The translations under genes and the position numbers were made by a program. From Bdellovibrionales bacterium (GTDB lineage: Bacteria > Pseudomonadota > Alphaproteobacteria > UBA9219), in NCBI GenBank assembly GCA_041662785.1, contig JBAZRW010000002.1:153724-217723 (forward strand): 64,000 nucleotides of DNA. Reading direction: 5' to 3'. Positions 50,818 through 60,267 of the stretch are shown here, piece by piece. The stretch's first letter is position 1. The number at the start of each line of letters is the position of its first letter. The notes under the pieces were generated by a model. The model saw nothing but the letters and a program-made list of their open reading frames with translations, was not told where the DNA came from and made no database searches.

Positions 50818-52482
50818 TTATAAGGCTGCGCTGAGAAGTGCTTTTGTGTATTCTTCTTGCGGCGCTTGAAACAGGCTTTCTGCTGCGCCTTCTTCCACGA
50901 CGCGGCCTTCTTTCATCACGATGACATAGTTGGACAAGGCCTTCACGACGCGCAGATCGTGGCTGATAAACAGGTATGCAAGGCCATAGCGTTTTTGAAG
51001 ATCGCGCAAAAGGTCGATGATTTGCGCCTGTACCGAGCGATCCAGTGCGGATGTCGGCTCATCAAGAATGACCAACTTGGGGCGCAGGATCATGGCGCGG
51101 GCAATCGCGATGCGTTGGCGCTGCCCACCTGAAAACTCATGCGGGAAACGCGTTTGCAAAGCAGGGTCAAGGCCGACATCGGCCAAGGCTTCCTCAATGC
51201 GGCGCTGGCGTTCTGCTTTGCTGCCCGCAAGGCCATGAATGTCGAGGCCCTCCGCGATAATATCGCCCACTGTCATGCGTGGGGACAGGCTGCCATAGGG
51301 GTCTTGAAACACGACTTGTATGGCTTGCCTTAAAGGCCGCATGGCGCTTCGTGAAAGTTTTTCTATTGCTTGGCCGTCAAAGGTAATCGTGCCTTGGCTG
51401 TCCGTGAGGCGCAAAAGGGCTAGCCCCAACGTCGTCTTGCCAGAGCCGGATTCGCCCACGATGCCAATGGTCTCACCCGCGCGGATAGACAGGCTAATGC
51501 CGTCCACGGCGCGGATGGTGTCCGTCACGCGGCGCAAGAAGCCCGTTTTGATCGGAAAATGCACCTTGATGTTATCGGCTTTTAGCACCAGTGGCGCATT
51601 AGGCGTGGCCTTGGTCGCATGGCCCTTTGGCTCCGCTGCCAGCAGCATTTGGGTATAGGGATGTTGGGGCGCGTTAAAGATCGCGTCACACGATCCGCTT
51701 TCTACAATCTCACCCGCCTGCATCACACTCACGCGATCCGCAATGCGGCGCACGATGCCCAGATCGTGCGTAATCATCAACAGCGCCATGCCCATTTTCT
51801 GTTGAATGTCTTTTAGAAGAGCCAGAATCTGCGCCTGAATGGTGACGTCCAGCGCGGTTGTCGGCTCATCCGCAATTAGCAAATCGGGATCATTCGCGAG
51901 CGCCATCGCGATCATCACGCGCTGTCGCTGCCCACCCGATAGCTCATGCGGATAGGCGGCAAGGCGCTTTTCGGGATCGGGTAAGCCTACCAGAGTCAAA
52001 AGCTCCAGCGTTCTTGCCCGCGCTGCCGTTTCGCTTAGGCCCTTATGGACAAAGAGAACCTCGCCAATTTGCTTTTCAATCGTGTGCAGCGGGTTAAGCG
52101 AGGTCATCGGCTCTTGAAAAATCATCGCGATCCGGTTGCCACGAATGGTTTGGATGGGGGGGGCGCTTTTCATTTTTTCGTCATCCCCGCGTAAGCGGGG
52201 ATCCCGTTTTACTTGTTCAACAGAAACTAAACGGGATGCCCGCTTTCGCGGGCATGACGGACAAAGGATTGACAACCCATCAAACACAATCTCTCCCACC
52301 GGCTCTACAGGGAGTAGGCGAAGGATCGACAAAGCGGTGACGGACTTGCCAGAGCCGGACTCGCCGACCAGCGCCAGAGTCTCTCCTTTGTTGATCGTGA
52401 AGGACACGCCGCGCACCGCTTGGACGGCGCACGCGCCATTGCCAAAAGTAACATTCAGGTTTTCAACGGAAAGGAGCGTCAT
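50818..52482 (-). CDS. yejF: Peptide ABC transporter ATPase YejF, with in-frame palindrome insertion
   Basis: Fused double ATPase of a microcin C/oligopeptide-type importer. Two complete ABC domains: the first with GESGSGKSVT (Walker A, 40-49), Q-loop Gln123, LSGGQRQRVMIAMA and DEPTTALD; the second with GESGSGKTTL, FSGGQRQRIAIARAM and DEPTSALD. Residues about 74-103 (including CPRKRASR and DPRLRGDD) are foreign: DNA 52174-52263 is a REP palindrome pair read in frame between the first domain's beta sheet and its Q-loop. 554 aa including the insert. ATGA overlap with yejE. Confidence 0.93.
   Translation of the reverse strand: MTLLSVENLNVTFGNGACAVQAVRGVSFTINKGETLALVGESGSGKSVTALSILRLLPVEPVGEIVFDGLSILCPSCPRKRASRLVSVEQVKRDPRLRGDDEKMKSAPPIQTIRGNRIAMIFQEPMTSLNPLHTIEKQIGEVLFVHKGLSETAARARTLELLTLVGLPDPEKRLAAYPHELSGGQRQRVMIAMALANDPDLLIADEPTTALDVTIQAQILALLKDIQQKMGMALLMITHDLGIVRRIADRVSVMQAGEIVESGSCDAIFNAPQHPYTQMLLAAEPKGHATKATPNAPLVLKADNIKVHFPIKTGFLRRVTDTIRAVDGISLSIRAGETIGIVGESGSGKTTLGLALLRLTDSQGTITFDGQAIEKLSRSAMRPLRQAIQVVFQDPYGSLSPRMTVGDIIAEGLDIHGLAGSKAERQRRIEEALADVGLDPALQTRFPHEFSGGQRQRIAIARAMILRPKLVILDEPTSALDRSVQAQIIDLLRDLQKRYGLAYLFISHDLRVVKALSNYVIVMKEGRVVEEGAAESLFQAPQEEYTKALLSAAL
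52174..52263. repeat. REP-like palindrome pair inside yejF
   Basis: GTCATCCCCGCGTAAGCGGGG on one side and CCCGCTTTCGCGGGCATGAC on the other, with the family's GGGATCCCGTTTTACTTG tail between; 90 bases, a multiple of three, no stop in the yejF frame. Confidence 0.9.
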
Positions 52483-53522
52483 GCGTCAGCCCTCGTCGTT
52501 TTACGCGCATCAAACGCATCGCGCACCGCCTCACCGATAAAGATCAGCAGCGTGAGCATAAGCGCCAGAATGGTAAAAGCGCTGATGCCCAACCACGGCG
52601 CTTGCAGGTTGTTCTTGCCTTGGTTGAGCAGCTCCCCCAGCGAAGGCGATCCCGGAGGCAGGCCAAAGCCAAGAAAGTCCAGCGCCGTTAGCGTCGTGAT
52701 GGAATGGTTGAGAACAAAGGGCAGATAGGTAAGCGTCGCCACCATCGCGTTGGGCAAGACATGCTTGAACATGATGAGCGTGTCGCCCGCGCCCAGAGCC
52801 TTGGCGGCGCGAACGTAATCAAGGTTGCGGGCGCGCAGAAACTCGGCGCGGACAACATGAACCAGTGACATCCACGAAAACAGAAGCATGAGCGTGAGGA
52901 GCCACCAGAAGTTTGGCTGCACGAGCGAGGCCATAATGATAAGCAGGTAGAGAACGGGCATCCCCCCCCATACTTCCATCACGCGTTGCATCAAAAGGTC
53001 GGTGAGGCCGCCGAAATAGCCCTGCACCGCGCCCGCGCAAACGCCGATGATCGATGAGAAAAGCGTAAGCGTCAGGCCGAACAAGACCGAGATGCGAAAA
53101 CCATAGATCATTCGCGCCAGCACGTCGCGGCCTTGATCGTCCGTGCCCAGCCAGTTTTCGGACGAAGGCGGCGCGGGCGCGGGAACGGTCAGGTTGTAAT
53201 TGATCGTGTTATAGGAAAAGGGGATCGGCGGCCAGATCATCCAGCCTCCCTTTTCAGCGATAAGCTTTTTCAGGTAAGGCTCGCGGTATCGCGCCTCTGT
53301 CTCAAACTCGCCGCCAAAGGTGGTTTCAGGATAGACCTTAAAAATAGGCGCATAAGTTTGGCCGTTCACATGCAGGAGTAGCGGCTTGTCGTTCGCGATC
53401 AACTCGGCGGCCATGGCCAGCACAAACAGGATCAGAAAAAGCCAGAACGCGTAGTATCCGCGCTTGTTGGCTTTAAAGCCCGCCAGCCGCCGTTGCGTGA
53501 GGGGAGAGAGGGACGTTTTCAA
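52479..53522 (-). CDS. yejE: Peptide ABC transporter permease YejE
   Basis: Inner-membrane permease of the dipeptide/oligopeptide type. A first helix at about 25-43, a long periplasmic loop with WPPIPFSYNTINYN typical of YejE, then five helices with an EAA-type loop (RARNLDYVRAAKALGAGD) that docks on the ATPase. 347 aa. Overlaps yejF by 4 bases and is separated from yejB by a 154-base repeat region. Confidence 0.93.
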   Translation of the reverse strand: MKTSLSPLTQRRLAGFKANKRGYYAFWLFLILFVLAMAAELIANDKPLLLHVNGQTYAPIFKVYPETTFGGEFETEARYREPYLKKLIAEKGGWMIWPPIPFSYNTINYNLTVPAPAPPSSENWLGTDDQGRDVLARMIYGFRISVLFGLTLTLFSSIIGVCAGAVQGYFGGLTDLLMQRVMEVWGGMPVLYLLIIMASLVQPNFWWLLTLMLLFSWMSLVHVVRAEFLRARNLDYVRAAKALGAGDTLIMFKHVLPNAMVATLTYLPFVLNHSITTLTALDFLGFGLPPGSPSLGELLNQGKNNLQAPWLGISAFTILALMLTLLIFIGEAVRDAFDARKTTRADA

Positions 53523-53540
53523 GTGCGGCTCCTTCCCTTC

Positions 53541-53656
53541 GTGTCATTCTGGCGAAGGCCGGAATCCAGTGCCGCGCGTCTGCGCGGCGTATGACTCTTG
53601 TGCGCGGCAGACGCCGCGCGCTGGATCCCGCTTTTCAGCGGGATGACGAAAGTGTT
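53541..53656. repeat. REP-like palindrome with enlarged arms between yejB and yejE
   Basis: Ends GTCATTCTGGCGAAGGCC and GCGGGATGACG enclose nested arms including GCCGCGCGTCTGCGCGGC and its reverse. It breaks the otherwise close-packed yej operon and could form a strong RNA hairpin between the two permease genes. Confidence 0.75.
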
Positions 53657-53676
53657 TTGGATTGAAAGCGATTCCA

Positions 53677-54795
53677 TCACGTCTTCCTCGCTTCAAAATC
53701 GATGCGGGGATCGACGGCGACGTACATCAAATCCCCCACCAGCTGCAAAACAAGCCCCAGAAGCGTGAAGAAGTACAGCGTGCCAAACATCACGGGGTAG
53801 TCGCGGTTGATCGCGGCCTCAAAGCCCAAAAGCCCCATGCCGTCCAGTGAAAAAATCACCTCGATCAGCAGAGAACCTGTGAAAAGAATGCCGATAAAGG
53901 TGGATGGGAATCCGGCGATGACAATCAGCATCGCGTTGCGAAACACATGGCCGTACAGCACGCGGTTTTCACTGAGCCCTTTGGCGCGGGCGGTCAGGAC
54001 GTACTGCTTGTTAATCTCGTCCAGAAACGAGTTTTTGGTGAGCATGGTTAGGCTCGCGAAGCCGCCAACGACAAGAGCCGTGATGGGCAGGGCAATATGC
54101 CAGAAGTAATCGCCGATCCGCGCAGGCCAGCTTAAATCTTGCCAGTTGTCGGACACAAGGCCGCGCAGGGGGAACCAGTCCAGATAGCGACCACCCGAAA
54201 AAACGATAATGAGCAATACGGCGAACAAAAAACTGGGGATGGCATAGCCTGCGATAATCGCGGCGCTAGTCCACATGTCAAACGGTGAGCCGTCCTTCAC
54301 AGCCTTGCGGATGCCCAAAGGAATGGACACCAGATAGATAATAAGGGTTGACCACAGCCCCAGTGAAACCGACACGGGCATTTTGGCGATGACCAGATCC
54401 AAAACCTTTTCATCGCGGAAATAGGACGTGCCGAAATCAAAGCGCACGTAATTCCCGATCATCTTGAAAAAGCGCTCATGCAAAGGCTTGTCGAAACCAA
54501 ACTGTTTTTCAAGCTCTAGGATCAATTCAGGGTCAACGCCTTGCGCCCCTTTGTAGCGGGAGGTCACGGCGCTTGTGGCGGCGTTATTCTCGCGCATGTT
54601 TTGCCCTGCGCTGGCCGTATCACTGCCTCCGCCCGACACCCGCGCGGTCGCCTCCACGGCATTGCCTTGCAGCTTGGCGACGATTTGCTCAATAGGGCCA
54701 CCGGGGGCGGCCTGAACAATCACGAAGTTCAGCACCATAATCCCCAGCAAGGTGGGGATCATCAGGAGGATGCGGCGAAGGATATAAGCGACCAT
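53677..54795 (-). CDS. yejB: Peptide ABC transporter permease YejB
   Basis: Partner permease with an N-terminal MVAYILRRILLMIPTLLGIM helix, a long periplasmic loop, five further helices and an EAA loop (RAKGLSENRVLYGHVFRNA). About 372 aa from ATG 54795; the ORF extends upstream to 54924 but the extra residues run into intergenic DNA. The binding protein YejA that usually precedes it is not here. Confidence 0.9.
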   Translation of the reverse strand: MVAYILRRILLMIPTLLGIMVLNFVIVQAAPGGPIEQIVAKLQGNAVEATARVSGGGSDTASAGQNMRENNAATSAVTSRYKGAQGVDPELILELEKQFGFDKPLHERFFKMIGNYVRFDFGTSYFRDEKVLDLVIAKMPVSVSLGLWSTLIIYLVSIPLGIRKAVKDGSPFDMWTSAAIIAGYAIPSFLFAVLLIIVFSGGRYLDWFPLRGLVSDNWQDLSWPARIGDYFWHIALPITALVVGGFASLTMLTKNSFLDEINKQYVLTARAKGLSENRVLYGHVFRNAMLIVIAGFPSTFIGILFTGSLLIEVIFSLDGMGLLGFEAAINRDYPVMFGTLYFFTLLGLVLQLVGDLMYVAVDPRIDFEARKT

Positions 54796-55112
54796 GAATC
54801 GGGAGATTAACCGTATGCGGCGCGTAAGGAAAGGCTGAAGGCAAGGTTTTTTCTCTTTTCCCCCATAGACAAACGCCTGATTTTTCGCGAATATGCCCTC
54901 CTTTGTATACTCATAACAGATCAAGGGTTGGTTCTTGGGTGGAACAAACGGGATCCCCGCTTTCGCGGGGATGACGATAGGGGGATTAAGTTAAACACAA
55001 ATCCCGTCATGCCCGTGAAAACGGGCATCCCGTTTTTTTACTGCTTTATCAAGCGAACCAACTCTTGAAGAGGATGGGTGTCGTTAGGTTTTGGTTCTAG
55101 AAAGAGGCTTTG
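54796..55112. other. Divergent yejB-alaS intergenic region
   Basis: 317 bases with a REP pair at about 54952-55032 and no gene. Probably holds the promoters of both genes. Nothing else recognised. Confidence 0.6.
54952..55033. repeat. REP-like palindrome pair
   Basis: GGGATCCCCGCTTTCGCGGG then GATGACG, and 30 bases later GTCATGCCCGTGAAAACGGGC with the CATCCCGTTTTTTTA tail. Inverted arrangement like other pairs. Confidence 0.85.
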
Positions 55113-57773
55113 ATGAAAACGCTTGCGGACATTCGTTCGACATTCCTGAAATTTTATGAAGCGCAGGGTCACACGGTCGTGGACTCCTCGCCGCTTGTGC
55201 CGCGTAACGATCCGACGCTCATGTTCACTAATGCGGGCATGGTGCAGTTCAAGAACGTCTTTACGGGAGCCGAAGCACGCCCTTACTCGCGTGCGACAAC
55301 GGCGCAGAAATGCGTTCGGGCGGGCGGCAAGCATAACGATCTTGAGAACGTTGGCTACACGGCGCGGCATCACACCTTTTTTGAAATGCTGGGCAACTTC
55401 TCGTTTGGCGATTATTTCAAGGTCGACGCCATCGACTTCGCGTGGACTCTTGTCACCAAGAATCTTGATTTGTCTAAGAAGAACCTGCTCGTCACCGTTT
55501 ATCACGATGATGACGAGGCCGCGAACCTGTGGAAGAAGATTGCCGGCTTCTCGGATGATAAGATTATCCGCATTCCGACCTCTGCCAACTTTTGGCGCAT
55601 GGGCGACGTGGGGCCTTGCGGCCCGTGCTCCGAGATTTTCATCGATCAGGGCGATAAGCTGCAAGGCGGCCCCCCTGGATCGCCCGATGAGGACGGCGAC
55701 CGTTTCCTAGAGTTTTGGAACCTTGTGTTCATGCAGTTTGAGGAAACGGCGGATGGCAAGCGCACATCGCTGCCCAAGCCTTCTATCGATACGGGGATGG
55801 GGCTAGAGCGCATTGCGGGCATCTTGCAAGGCGTCACGTCGAATTATGATATCGATTTGTTCAAGGCGCTGATTGGCACGACCGCCGATCTGGTCAAGGT
55901 GGATTCCGAAGGGCCGCAAAAGGCAAGCTTCCGCGTGATCGCGGATCATCTTCGCGCCACATCGTTTTTGATCGCGGATGGCGTGTTGCCCAGCAATGAA
56001 GGGCGCGGCTATGTTCTGCGCCGTATCATGCGACGCGGTATGCGCCACGCGCATTTGCTGGGCGCGAAGGAGCCGCTGATCTATCGCTTGGTTCCCGAAC
56101 TCGTCAAGCAAATGGGCGTCGCGTATCCTGAGTTGGTGCGTGCGGAATCCATGATTACCGAAACGCTAAAGCTGGAAGAAACGCGCTTTAAGAATACATT
56201 GGATCGCGGCCTTAAACTGTTAGATGAAGAATCCGCGCCGCTGGGCAAGGGTGACGCGCTACCGGGTGCGGTAGCGTTCAAGCTGTATGACACGTTCGGC
56301 TTTCCCTTGGACTTGACGCAGGATGTCTTGCGCGGGCGGGGCCAAAGCGTCGATACGGCTGGCTTTGATGCCGCGATGGCTAAGCAAAAGGCCGAGGCTC
56401 GTAAAAGCTGGACAGGGTCGGGCGATGCGAGTGTGTCCAAGATTTGGTTTGAGCTGGCTGACGAGCTGGGCGGCACAGATTTTCTGGGCTACAGCACCGA
56501 AGCAGCGGAAGGCCAGATCACGGCCATCGTGCGCGGCGGCGCGCGCACGGCGGACGCGCCAGCGGGTAGCGACGTGCAGATCATCGTCAACCAAACGCCG
56601 TTTTATGGCGAGTCCGGCGGACAGGTCGGCGACACGGGCGTGATCAAAACGTCTTCGGGCGCGGTTGTTCGCGTGACGGACACGCGCAAGGAATCCGGTA
56701 ATCTGTTTGTGCATTACGGGCGCGTTGAAAGCGGCAACCTTAAAAAGGGCGATGAGGTTTCTCTTATTGTGGATACTGAGCGCCGCGCTGCGATCTGCGC
56801 CAACCATTCGGCCACGCACTTGCTGCATGAAGCCTTGCGCCGCAAGCTTGGCACGCACGTCGCGCAAAAAGGCTCACTCGTGACGTCGGATCGTTTGCGC
56901 TTTGATATCAGCCAGCCTACGCCTATCGGCGCGGTGGCGCTGACCGAGGTTGAGGCGGAGGTCAACGCCGTGATCCGCGCCAACGGCGCGGTTGGCACGC
57001 GCCTCATGTCGCCCAAGGAAGCGATGGAGCAGGGCGCGATGGCACTCTTTGGCGAAAAATACGGTGATGAAGTGCGCGTTGTGTCTATGTCTCTTGGTGA
57101 GGGCGCGAATGCACCTTTTTCGGTTGAGCTATGCGGCGGTACGCATGTGCGCCGGACGGGCGATATTGGGTTGATAAAAATCCTGTCCGAGAGCGCCGTA
57201 TCGGCGGGTGTTCGCCGGATCGAGGCCGTGACGGGCGCGGGCGCGTTGGCCTATTTCGCGGAACAAGAAAAACAATTGCAAGGCGTCGCCGATGCGCTGA
57301 AGGCATCGCCCGCCGATGCGCCGTCACGCGTTCATCAGTTGGTCGAAGACCGTAAGAAGCTGGAGCGCGAGGTTGCCGATCTGCGCCGCGCGGTCGCGAT
57401 GGGCGGCGGCGGTTCTGCCTCATCGGCAAGCGCGGATGCGCCACGCCAAGTCGGCGGCGTGAACTTTATAAGCCGCGTGATGCAAGATATGCCCGCCAAG
57501 GATTTAAAGCCGATGGCGGACGCATTTAAGGCGCAGGTGAAGTCGGGCGTTGTGGCTCTGGCTTCAAGCTTTGAGGGCAAGGTGTCGCTGGTTGTCGCCG
57601 TGACGGATGATCTGACGAGCAAGATAAGCGCCGTTGATCTGGTCAAGGTCGGCGCAGAGGCTCTGGGCGGCAAGGGCGGCGGTGGCCGTCCCGATATGGC
57701 TCAGGCTGGTGGCGTTGACGCTTCGGCTATGCCTGCCGCGATCAACGCTATCGAAAAAGCTCTGCTGGGATAA
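55113..57773 (+). CDS. alaS: Alanyl-tRNA synthetase
   Basis: Charges tRNA-Ala and edits Ser/Gly. Class II catalytic domain (about 1-240, with FTNAGMVQFKNVFTG and TAQKCVRAGGKHNDLENVG), tRNA-recognition domain, editing domain with zinc ligands HSATHLLHEAL and CGGTHVRRTG, and the C-terminal DHHA1 oligomerisation domain ending in GGGRPDMAQAGG. 887 aa. ATG 55113 has AAAGAGG upstream; a TTG three bases earlier is not needed. Confidence 0.97.
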   Translation: MKTLADIRSTFLKFYEAQGHTVVDSSPLVPRNDPTLMFTNAGMVQFKNVFTGAEARPYSRATTAQKCVRAGGKHNDLENVGYTARHHTFFEMLGNFSFGDYFKVDAIDFAWTLVTKNLDLSKKNLLVTVYHDDDEAANLWKKIAGFSDDKIIRIPTSANFWRMGDVGPCGPCSEIFIDQGDKLQGGPPGSPDEDGDRFLEFWNLVFMQFEETADGKRTSLPKPSIDTGMGLERIAGILQGVTSNYDIDLFKALIGTTADLVKVDSEGPQKASFRVIADHLRATSFLIADGVLPSNEGRGYVLRRIMRRGMRHAHLLGAKEPLIYRLVPELVKQMGVAYPELVRAESMITETLKLEETRFKNTLDRGLKLLDEESAPLGKGDALPGAVAFKLYDTFGFPLDLTQDVLRGRGQSVDTAGFDAAMAKQKAEARKSWTGSGDASVSKIWFELADELGGTDFLGYSTEAAEGQITAIVRGGARTADAPAGSDVQIIVNQTPFYGESGGQVGDTGVIKTSSGAVVRVTDTRKESGNLFVHYGRVESGNLKKGDEVSLIVDTERRAAICANHSATHLLHEALRRKLGTHVAQKGSLVTSDRLRFDISQPTPIGAVALTEVEAEVNAVIRANGAVGTRLMSPKEAMEQGAMALFGEKYGDEVRVVSMSLGEGANAPFSVELCGGTHVRRTGDIGLIKILSESAVSAGVRRIEAVTGAGALAYFAEQEKQLQGVADALKASPADAPSRVHQLVEDRKKLEREVADLRRAVAMGGGGSASSASADAPRQVGGVNFISRVMQDMPAKDLKPMADAFKAQVKSGVVALASSFEGKVSLVVAVTDDLTSKISAVDLVKVGAEALGGKGGGGRPDMAQAGGVDASAMPAAINAIEKALLG

Positions 57774-57793
57774 AAGAGGCGCTGGGGGTCGTT

Positions 57794-58000
57794 TTAAACG
57801 ATCACGGGCGCGTCTTGCTGGATGGCTTCGCGAAGGTATGAGACGACGCTTGACCACAAGGCGCTGGTTTCATCATCGCCATTCCTTTGTGCGGCGGCAG
57901 CTTCGCCAGCCGCACGGGTCAGGGCGAGGCGGCCATAACGTCCAGCAACTTGAGAGGCCAGAGCCCACGCTTCGCTTTGTTTTTCGTGTGAATCCGTCAT
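57794..58000 (-). CDS. Small hypothetical protein, 68 aa
   Basis: Not recognised. A short alanine-rich helical protein whose ATG follows a strong GGGGGAAG ribosome site by 6 bases, and with composition like real genes of the window, which is why I keep it. Convergent with alaS, 20 bases from its stop. No membrane segment. Function unknown. Confidence 0.55.
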   Translation of the reverse strand: MTDSHEKQSEAWALASQVAGRYGRLALTRAAGEAAAAQRNGDDETSALWSSVVSYLREAIQQDAPVIV

Positions 58001-58118
58001 TTGCTTCCCCCGTTATCGTCGCCTTACAAAAAGCCACCAGATCGTGGCCTGATAAAGGCAAGATAGAGGAAAGAGTTTGAAATCTCGTTAACAGCGACTC
58101 GAAAACCGAAGCTGTTGC

Positions 58119-59069
58119 TTAGGGGACACGATTATCATGCTCTGGCATGTCGAGGTCGCAGGAGTCGGCTTCGCCTATCGCTGGCCAAGAGGGGAAAATG
58201 CGTTGGTAGGCCGCACATAGACGTGCCACCCAAGCCTTGTCTCTGGATAAATCACCCTCGTATAGAGCGGCCGCCAGATGTCTTTCGGTTGGCAGGCGGT
58301 GAACATCCTGCCGCGCCTCGGACAGTTGGTTCGCTTTTTCAATAAATTCGGAAGGGGTTAAGGCGTTGCGCTCTACGATATTATTGGCCAGAACGCTGAT
58401 TTCATCGGGAGTCATTTTTAGAAGGTGCGAGGGCGTTTCGATAGGAAGGGCAAGCCGCCGTTCGGCCTCATCGGAGGTTCTGTCAATGAGGTCGGAGGTA
58501 TCAAAAGCCGCTGGCACAGAATAAGTCATGGAAACGTGCGTGATGCACTCATAGCCGCTGGCAAAGGCCCCAATGGAGAGAAGGTCGGCCATAATGCGCG
58601 CGACGCGGGTTGATCCCGTGGCTTGTGCCACAAAGAGGGTTGATTCTGCATCAAGGCGGGCGCGGTGGCGATAAAGGCCATAAAGCTCAGAAAGAGGAGA
58701 GGGCAGATCGCAACGTGTCGAAAGGAAGTCCCGTCCGACCAAGCGATCGGTTTCGCGGTGGTTGCGGCGGAAATGATCGATTTCGGCGGCGCTGATGGGG
58801 AGTCTGCTGCCGGAAAACATAACATCTTCCAAACTATGTCCCGCTAGGCTGGCAACCACTTCCCAATCGTCCATGGGGCTGCGGGCGCGTTCATCCAAAA
58901 AGGCGCGGCTTCTTTCAAAGGGATTTGGGGCCGCTTCTGTCGCAAGGCTGTGTTTGACCGCATTGTCATTTCGCGCGGTCATACGACACAGCCACGCCAC
59001 GATCTTTTGATCAGAGGACAGAGAGGACATCGCATCGTCGGTGTTAGCAGGTTTAGGGATAGGGTTCAT
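58119..59069 (-). CDS. Hypothetical protein, 316 aa
   Basis: Not recognised. Soluble, helical, arginine-rich, with no signal peptide or membrane segment; includes ATGSTRVARIMADLL in the middle. ATG 59069 has an AGGACA-type site; a 13-residue upstream extension to 59108 is possible. It faces the gene at 59415 across a 345-base A+T-rich region, and lies 118 bases after the 68-aa gene on the same strand. Confidence 0.65.
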   Translation of the reverse strand: MNPIPKPANTDDAMSSLSSDQKIVAWLCRMTARNDNAVKHSLATEAAPNPFERSRAFLDERARSPMDDWEVVASLAGHSLEDVMFSGSRLPISAAEIDHFRRNHRETDRLVGRDFLSTRCDLPSPLSELYGLYRHRARLDAESTLFVAQATGSTRVARIMADLLSIGAFASGYECITHVSMTYSVPAAFDTSDLIDRTSDEAERRLALPIETPSHLLKMTPDEISVLANNIVERNALTPSEFIEKANQLSEARQDVHRLPTERHLAAALYEGDLSRDKAWVARLCAAYQRIFPSWPAIGEADSCDLDMPEHDNRVP

Positions 59070-59414
59070 GATACTTGTCCTAGAGAGACTTGTTTGAACT
59101 GTTGCCACGAGAACCTCATGAATTGGACGGTGTTGATGAAAAACACTACAGAATCAGTGTGGTCTTAAGCTTTTCCCTTGGTAACCATTTTACCATGAAT
59201 CGTCTCATTCATTAAGAGAATTTCACGATGATGAACGCAAAATTAACAAACCTGCCTTGTTTTTGACAATTTGTGACATCGTGGCAACAACAACATTTTG
59301 AAATCAAAACAATCACTTTTTTTATTTTTCTTTAACGGAAATACGCAGAAGATGTACGGGAGTTAAGATTCGATAAGAAGATGAGCGCGTTTTTTTACAA
59401 AGGAAACAGCAGCC
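59070..59414. other. Divergent A+T-rich intergenic region with an operator-like palindrome
   Basis: 345 bases without a gene. A 17-base inverted repeat TGGTAA-N5-TTACCA lies at 59179-59195 and could bind a regulator. A TTGACA at about 59263 is a possible -35 for the plus-strand gene. No terminator or RNA recognised. Confidence 0.45.
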
Positions 59415-60263
59415 ATGGTCGATGTATACTTTCTCAATGCTAAATATCGTTTTTCGAACGGTAGTCAGCGCATGATTAAAGACGCCATTCTTGATTATTG
59501 CCGCGAAACGCCTTCCTCTATATCTGTTTGCGACATGACCATCGGTGTTGAGGGGGTTAATTGTGGCAAAAGCCTTATCGGAACCGTCCTGAGTCCTTCC
59601 AACATGATCATTGGATTTGATCACGAATTATTTCCAGCCAATACCGAATCAATGTTGGATTCTCTTCATATTCTTTTGGCTCAAACGTCCTTTCGCATGG
59701 CGCGTTCCAAGCATGTTAGGGATGGGGTATTTTTTGGGGATCAACTTGTGTCTTATGGTCTTGCTCAAAGGTTTTCAACCTCCTTGGGGCTTGCGTCCCC
59801 TTCTTTGCCCGAAAAGGGTTTTATAGAAAAGCAATTAGATGAAACAAAACCAACTCTAACGGATTTAGCCACTTGTAGGGTTCTCTACCCAAGGATCGTT
59901 AATGAAAAGACATGCTCTGCGTTGAATATTGCAGACCGTTCGGATGTTGAGGGCCCTTCTATGGAATACTTTTTTTCCAGAATGGGATCTCATATCGTGG
60001 GATCGTGGCTTCAAGAAAAGGATTTTGATGTCGATGCTGCTTTACGCGTAAAGGCAAAGGACGTTTTAAGGGCGTGGAGGAGGAGCGTGAACGCGGAAAA
60101 ACCGTGGAAGGTTAATGTGAGGCTTCCCATGCCTCCCCGTTTATTATGGGCGGATGGTGCGTCTTTGCCGCCCCCAGTCTCTTTGTCGAGGGAGAGAGCG
60201 GCTGTACCGCATACACCCGCCTTTATGCAACATCAGTCACTTCATCTTTCTTATTCGGTGTAG
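59415..60263 (+). CDS. Hypothetical protein, 282 aa
   Basis: Not recognised. Soluble mixed alpha/beta protein with a proline-rich C terminus (LPMPPRLLWADG, LPPPVSL). No signal peptide, membrane helix or known catalytic motif. AAAGGA lies 11 bases before the ATG. Its stop is close to the 3' end of rnpB, which converges on it. More A+T-rich than housekeeping neighbours; may be lineage-specific. Confidence 0.65.
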   Translation: MVDVYFLNAKYRFSNGSQRMIKDAILDYCRETPSSISVCDMTIGVEGVNCGKSLIGTVLSPSNMIIGFDHELFPANTESMLDSLHILLAQTSFRMARSKHVRDGVFFGDQLVSYGLAQRFSTSLGLASPSLPEKGFIEKQLDETKPTLTDLATCRVLYPRIVNEKTCSALNIADRSDVEGPSMEYFFSRMGSHIVGSWLQEKDFDVDAALRVKAKDVLRAWRRSVNAEKPWKVNVRLPMPPRLLWADGASLPPPVSLSRERAAVPHTPAFMQHQSLHLSYSV

Positions 60264-60267
60264 AAAA

